From assembly GCF_007421925.1 (NCBI RefSeq), contig NZ_QMDX01000003.1, positions 262,073 through 326,072 on the forward strand: a stretch of DNA of 64,000 nucleotides, read 5' to 3'. Of the stretch, positions 61,844 through 64,000 are shown piece by piece. A program made the translations under genes and the position numbers. This stretch comes from Haloglomus irregulare (GTDB taxonomy: Archaea; Halobacteriota; Halobacteria; Halobacteriales; Haloarculaceae). Every line of letters begins with the position of its first letter. Positions within the stretch are counted from its first letter, which is position 1. The notes beneath the pieces are model-generated. The model saw only the letters and a program-made list of their open reading frames with translations. It had not been told where the DNA came from and made no database searches.

Positions 61844-61976
61844 GACACGACTGATGCGACCGAGGGGTAATCGCGTTTCGGGTGGTGATGGGGACAGGAT
61901 AGAACCGTATGAGATGCGGGATTACCGCCGAAGATGGCCTGTTTTCCGGGAACATCGCTACGAACGAACGGGAGAC

Positions 61977-62297
61977 TCACTTCCACGGGTTCTGCGTCAG
62001 CTCTCCGGCCACCGCGCTGCCGACCCGGAGGCGGCAGTCGCTCGTCGGGACGGCGATACAGGGCAGCACGTAGCCGGCCTCGCGGTGGCGCGACTTCAGC
62101 GCCCGCGGCTCCCGCCGATGGTCGACGCTCCCCGCGAGCAACTCCGCCGTGCAGGTCGCGCAGGCCCCCGTCAGGCAGCCGAAGGGGAGCGGCTCGTCGG
62201 CGCGCTCGGCGGCCGCCACTACCGTCTCGTCGTCCGCCGCCGATATCGTCACCCGGCGACCGTCCGTCCACTCCAGCACGACCCGGTACGTGCTCAC
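61977..62297 (-). CDS. Plant-type [2Fe-2S] ferredoxin
   Basis: A 106-residue ferredoxin. PFGCLTGACATCTAELLAG (CX4CX2C) and a later C in VLPCIAVPTSDC bind the [2Fe-2S] cluster, and the fold matches the short ferredoxin domains of ring hydroxylating and related systems. GTG 62295-62297 is the start, and it overlaps the stop of the truncated gene upstream, so both were one operon. Confidence 0.82.
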   Translation of the reverse strand: MSTYRVVLEWTDGRRVTISAADDETVVAAAERADEPLPFGCLTGACATCTAELLAGSVDHRREPRALKSRHREAGYVLPCIAVPTSDCRLRVGSAVAGELTQNPWK

Positions 62298-62485
62298 TGC
62301 CAGACGTCGCTGGTGCAGTCCCCGTCCGGCCACCGGATCTCGTGGGCTCGGGCCGGGCCCGCGGGCATCTCGCCGAAGTCGACGAGGAACTCCTGGTCCA
62401 GCGTCATCGTCCCGCGGCGGGGGTCCACGTCGGCCTTCAGCATCACCGAGCCGCGCTCGCCCTCCTCCGGGTAGAACTGTTCTCC
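62296..62485 (-). pseudogene. 3' end of an unknown gene upstream of ferredoxin
   Basis: Minus strand reads LPRGEQFYPEEGERGSVML, then LDQEFLVDFGEMPAGPARAH and DGDCTSDVWQ before TGA, with haloarchaeal codon choice. About 60 codons remain. Upstream of about 62490 the frame is closed and composition turns AT-rich, so the 5' part is lost. The family is not recognised. Confidence 0.6.
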
Positions 62486-62685
62486 TCGTGGGAGATACAG
62501 AAGTCACCTATATTATTCTGCTTTGCGGACGCCCTGCCGGACGCCGACCGGCCGCAACTCCCTCCGGGGTTTAATACCCCCTTTAACCCAGATTTGGGGG
62601 GTCCAGTCGCCCCGGCCGGCGCCGCCCCCGCTCGGAGGACGTATATCACGCTCGCGTCGCACGACCATCTGAATGAGGTGGCGCC

Positions 62686-63009
62686 GTGAGCGATTCGGTC
62701 TCGGCGGTGCTCTCGACTGCGTTTGGCGCCGCTGTGGTGGCGGCGGGGGCGTGGTATCTGTCCGAGCGTTCGGCCGTGGGTAGCGCCCCGGACCCGGACC
62801 CGGACTCGCTGCTTGCGGGTTTTGGTGTTGAGGGGCACCGCGAGTGCTTCAAGAGTGGGCAGGCCCGGTGCGGGAGGGGACGCGCCGAGGAGACGAACCA
62901 ACGGCGGTGTCCGTATATGTTCCCGCAGAACGTGGGTATGTCCCGGCCGGAGCGCAAGCGGCTGGAGTCGATGGTGCAAGCCGAGGAGCGACAGAGCGGG
63001 GGGCGGTAG
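62686..63009 (+). CDS. Small membrane protein of the second mobile region
   Basis: A 107-residue protein starting GTG. One hydrophobic segment (VLSTAFGAAVVAAGAWYL) is followed by a basic C-terminal half with HRECFKSGQARCG and RCPYMFPQNVGM. It is typical of small plasmid/provirus proteins; the function is unknown. An AGGTG sequence lies just before the GTG. Confidence 0.5.
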   Translation: MSDSVSAVLSTAFGAAVVAAGAWYLSERSAVGSAPDPDPDSLLAGFGVEGHRECFKSGQARCGRGRAEETNQRRCPYMFPQNVGMSRPERKRLESMVQAEERQSGGR

Positions 63010-63285
63010 GTGAGTAGCCCCATGGGTGTAGTCTTTCGAGCGATTGAGCGGCCGTCTGCGGGCGCTCACGACCGTCGTGGAGACGCGACGCTCAGCGCAC
63101 CGTGTTGGTCGCTCGGGAACGGAGGTGAGGGCGTTACGCGCCGCTGAGGAGTGCTGAAAGGACGGGAGAAGCCCCGTCCAACACTATTTTATGATTCTCT
63201 CTCCGGACTCAAAGGCGTTTCGGCGGTTGACGCCGTCGGAGATGCTGACGCGACTCGCCGGTCGATGCCGACCGCGAGCGGCGCG
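63010..63285. other. Spacer with a hairpin before an AT-rich run
   Basis: GGACGGGAGAAGCCCCGTCC (63160-63179) forms a 7-bp stem, followed by AACACTATTTTATG. It may be a terminator for the gene at 62686. No gene was seen. Confidence 0.45.
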
Positions 63286-64000
63286 TCAGTCGTCGGCGTT
63301 CATCAACTGGTCAATCTCGTCCGGGCCGAGGCTGGTCATGCCCTCGGCGATGTCCTCGGGGTCCGCTCCGTCGTCGCGCGCCATCTGCTGTTGCATCCAG
63401 GTTCCGAGGTTGTTGGCGAAGTCGGCCAGCAACTCGGCGTCGTGCCGGCCGTGGTCCTCGGCGGGGATACCGCCCTCACCCGGGACGCTGGGGTCCGTTT
63501 CCTCCTCGGCGCGGTGGGTGAGCGGCTGCTCGCAGTTGGGGCACCGTTCGGCGCCCTCCGGGAACCCGTCGCCACACTCGTCGCAGCGGTCGAGAGTCGG
63601 GCGTCCGATGATGGGTGTTCCGCCCGGGGAGGTCGGGTAGCCGAGCTTCTCCCGGATGGAGTCGTTCGTCAACTCGTCGGCCAGCGTGACGTAGGTGCTG
63701 AACTGACTGCTGTCGCCGTCCCAGTCGACGGTCTGCTTGATTTGCTGCTCGTTCAGATCCTCCAGGGCCAGCCGAGTGATAGCTGTGTGTCGGAACAGGT
63801 GGGGGTAGACGTTCTTTTCCAGCCCGGCACGGTCGGCAATCCGATTGATGTGGTCGCGGATGGTCTGGTCGTGCATGGTGTCGCCGGTGTCGTCGGTGTG
63901 AGGGGCGTTCGGGTAGGAGCAGAACACGGCGGGGTCTTCGTCGTCGTCGGCGGCGTAGGGATGCACGTCCAGCCACTCGCGGAGGTAGTGTTTCGCCCAC
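63286..64000 (-). CDS. Tyrosine recombinase, C-terminal part (cut by window edge)
   Basis: At least 238 residues of a phage-type integrase; the N-terminus lies beyond the window. YPHLFRHTAITRLALEDLNE gives the HxxR motif and QFSTYVTLADE the nucleophile Tyr (TY). Unlike the integrase at 31.2 kb it carries a C-terminal zinc ribbon (CDECGDGF ... CPNCEQPL) and an acidic tail. It marks the start of a second integrative element. Confidence 0.88.
   Translation of the reverse strand, partial: WAKHYLREWLDVHPYAADDDEDPAVFCSYPNAPHTDDTGDTMHDQTIRDHINRIADRAGLEKNVYPHLFRHTAITRLALEDLNEQQIKQTVDWDGDSSQFSTYVTLADELTNDSIREKLGYPTSPGGTPIIGRPTLDRCDECGDGFPEGAERCPNCEQPLTHRAEEETDPSVPGEGGIPAEDHGRHDAELLADFANNLGTWMQQQMARDDGADPEDIAEGMTSLGPDEIDQLMNADD

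Overview
The window looks like chromosomal DNA of a halophilic archaeon (class Halobacteria). The proteins are very acidic, GC is high with a strong G/C bias at third codon positions, many genes have TATA-like boxes about 25-30 bases before the start codon with little or no leader, and archaeal or haloarchaeal families are present: RadA, Hef, a TFB factor, a SAMP/MoaD-type modifier, bacterio-opsin-activator-type HTH proteins, a Brp/Blh protein and a class III PHA synthase with PhaE. I saw no rRNA, tRNA or CRISPR array.

Layout. 1-15.4 kb is core sequence: the 5' part of radA, hef, a DUF1684 protein, a broken permease, a methyltransferase with an inverted relic of a second copy, an acetamidase/formamidase, a SAMP-like protein, an acyl-CoA dehydrogenase, an IMPDH/GMP-reductase-type enzyme, DoxX, a helix-hairpin-helix protein and the 3' remnant of a NarC-like haem subunit. 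15.4-32.3 kb is an accessory block, partly of lower GC, lying between a 3' fragment of mutS (14.8-15.4 kb) and a complete mutS (32.3-35.0 kb). It ends in a tyrosine recombinase that converges on mutS. I read it as a ~17 kb integrative element that entered mutS and supplied a substitute 3' end. It carries a DUF262/DUF1524 (GmrSD-like) protein, a zinc ribbon, a HerA/VirB4-type ATPase, an OB-fold protein, a TFB gene broken by a 126-bp MITE, a MazF-type toxin-antitoxin pair, a SWIM zinc-finger protein and several unknowns.

35-51 kb holds mutS and photolyase divergently, two radical SAM/SPASM enzymes (one with a small partner protein), a Bat-type HTH in frame with phytoene desaturase, a GNAT enzyme, Brp/Blh, a second acyl-CoA dehydrogenase, a formate-dehydrogenase-type molybdoenzyme, a duplicated membrane protein, a NarO/DmsR-like regulator, and relics of an aldehyde:ferredoxin oxidoreductase and an RNA-ligase partner. 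51-56.6 kb holds a PiT phosphate transporter with an unusual repeat protein, citrate synthase and small genes. 56.9-61 kb is a polyhydroxyalkanoate cluster (phaB-like, phaC, phaE, AbrB-type regulator, phaJ-like). 62.5-64 kb appears to enter a second mobile region: a gene upstream of a ferredoxin is cut off and another integrase runs off the end.

Three cis-regulatory patterns stand out. (1) A YTYCACTTCCRCC-type element sits 14-15 bases upstream of the TATA-like box of radA, hef and mutS, plus one promoter-like site at 9.25 kb. (2) A GC-rich palindrome centred on CAGTAYTG recurs at least eight times between 38 and 48.5 kb, usually 30-45 bases before a start codon. (3) A TCCCAGNNNCTGGGA palindrome lies at the same distance (42-43 bases) before both radical SAM transcription units.
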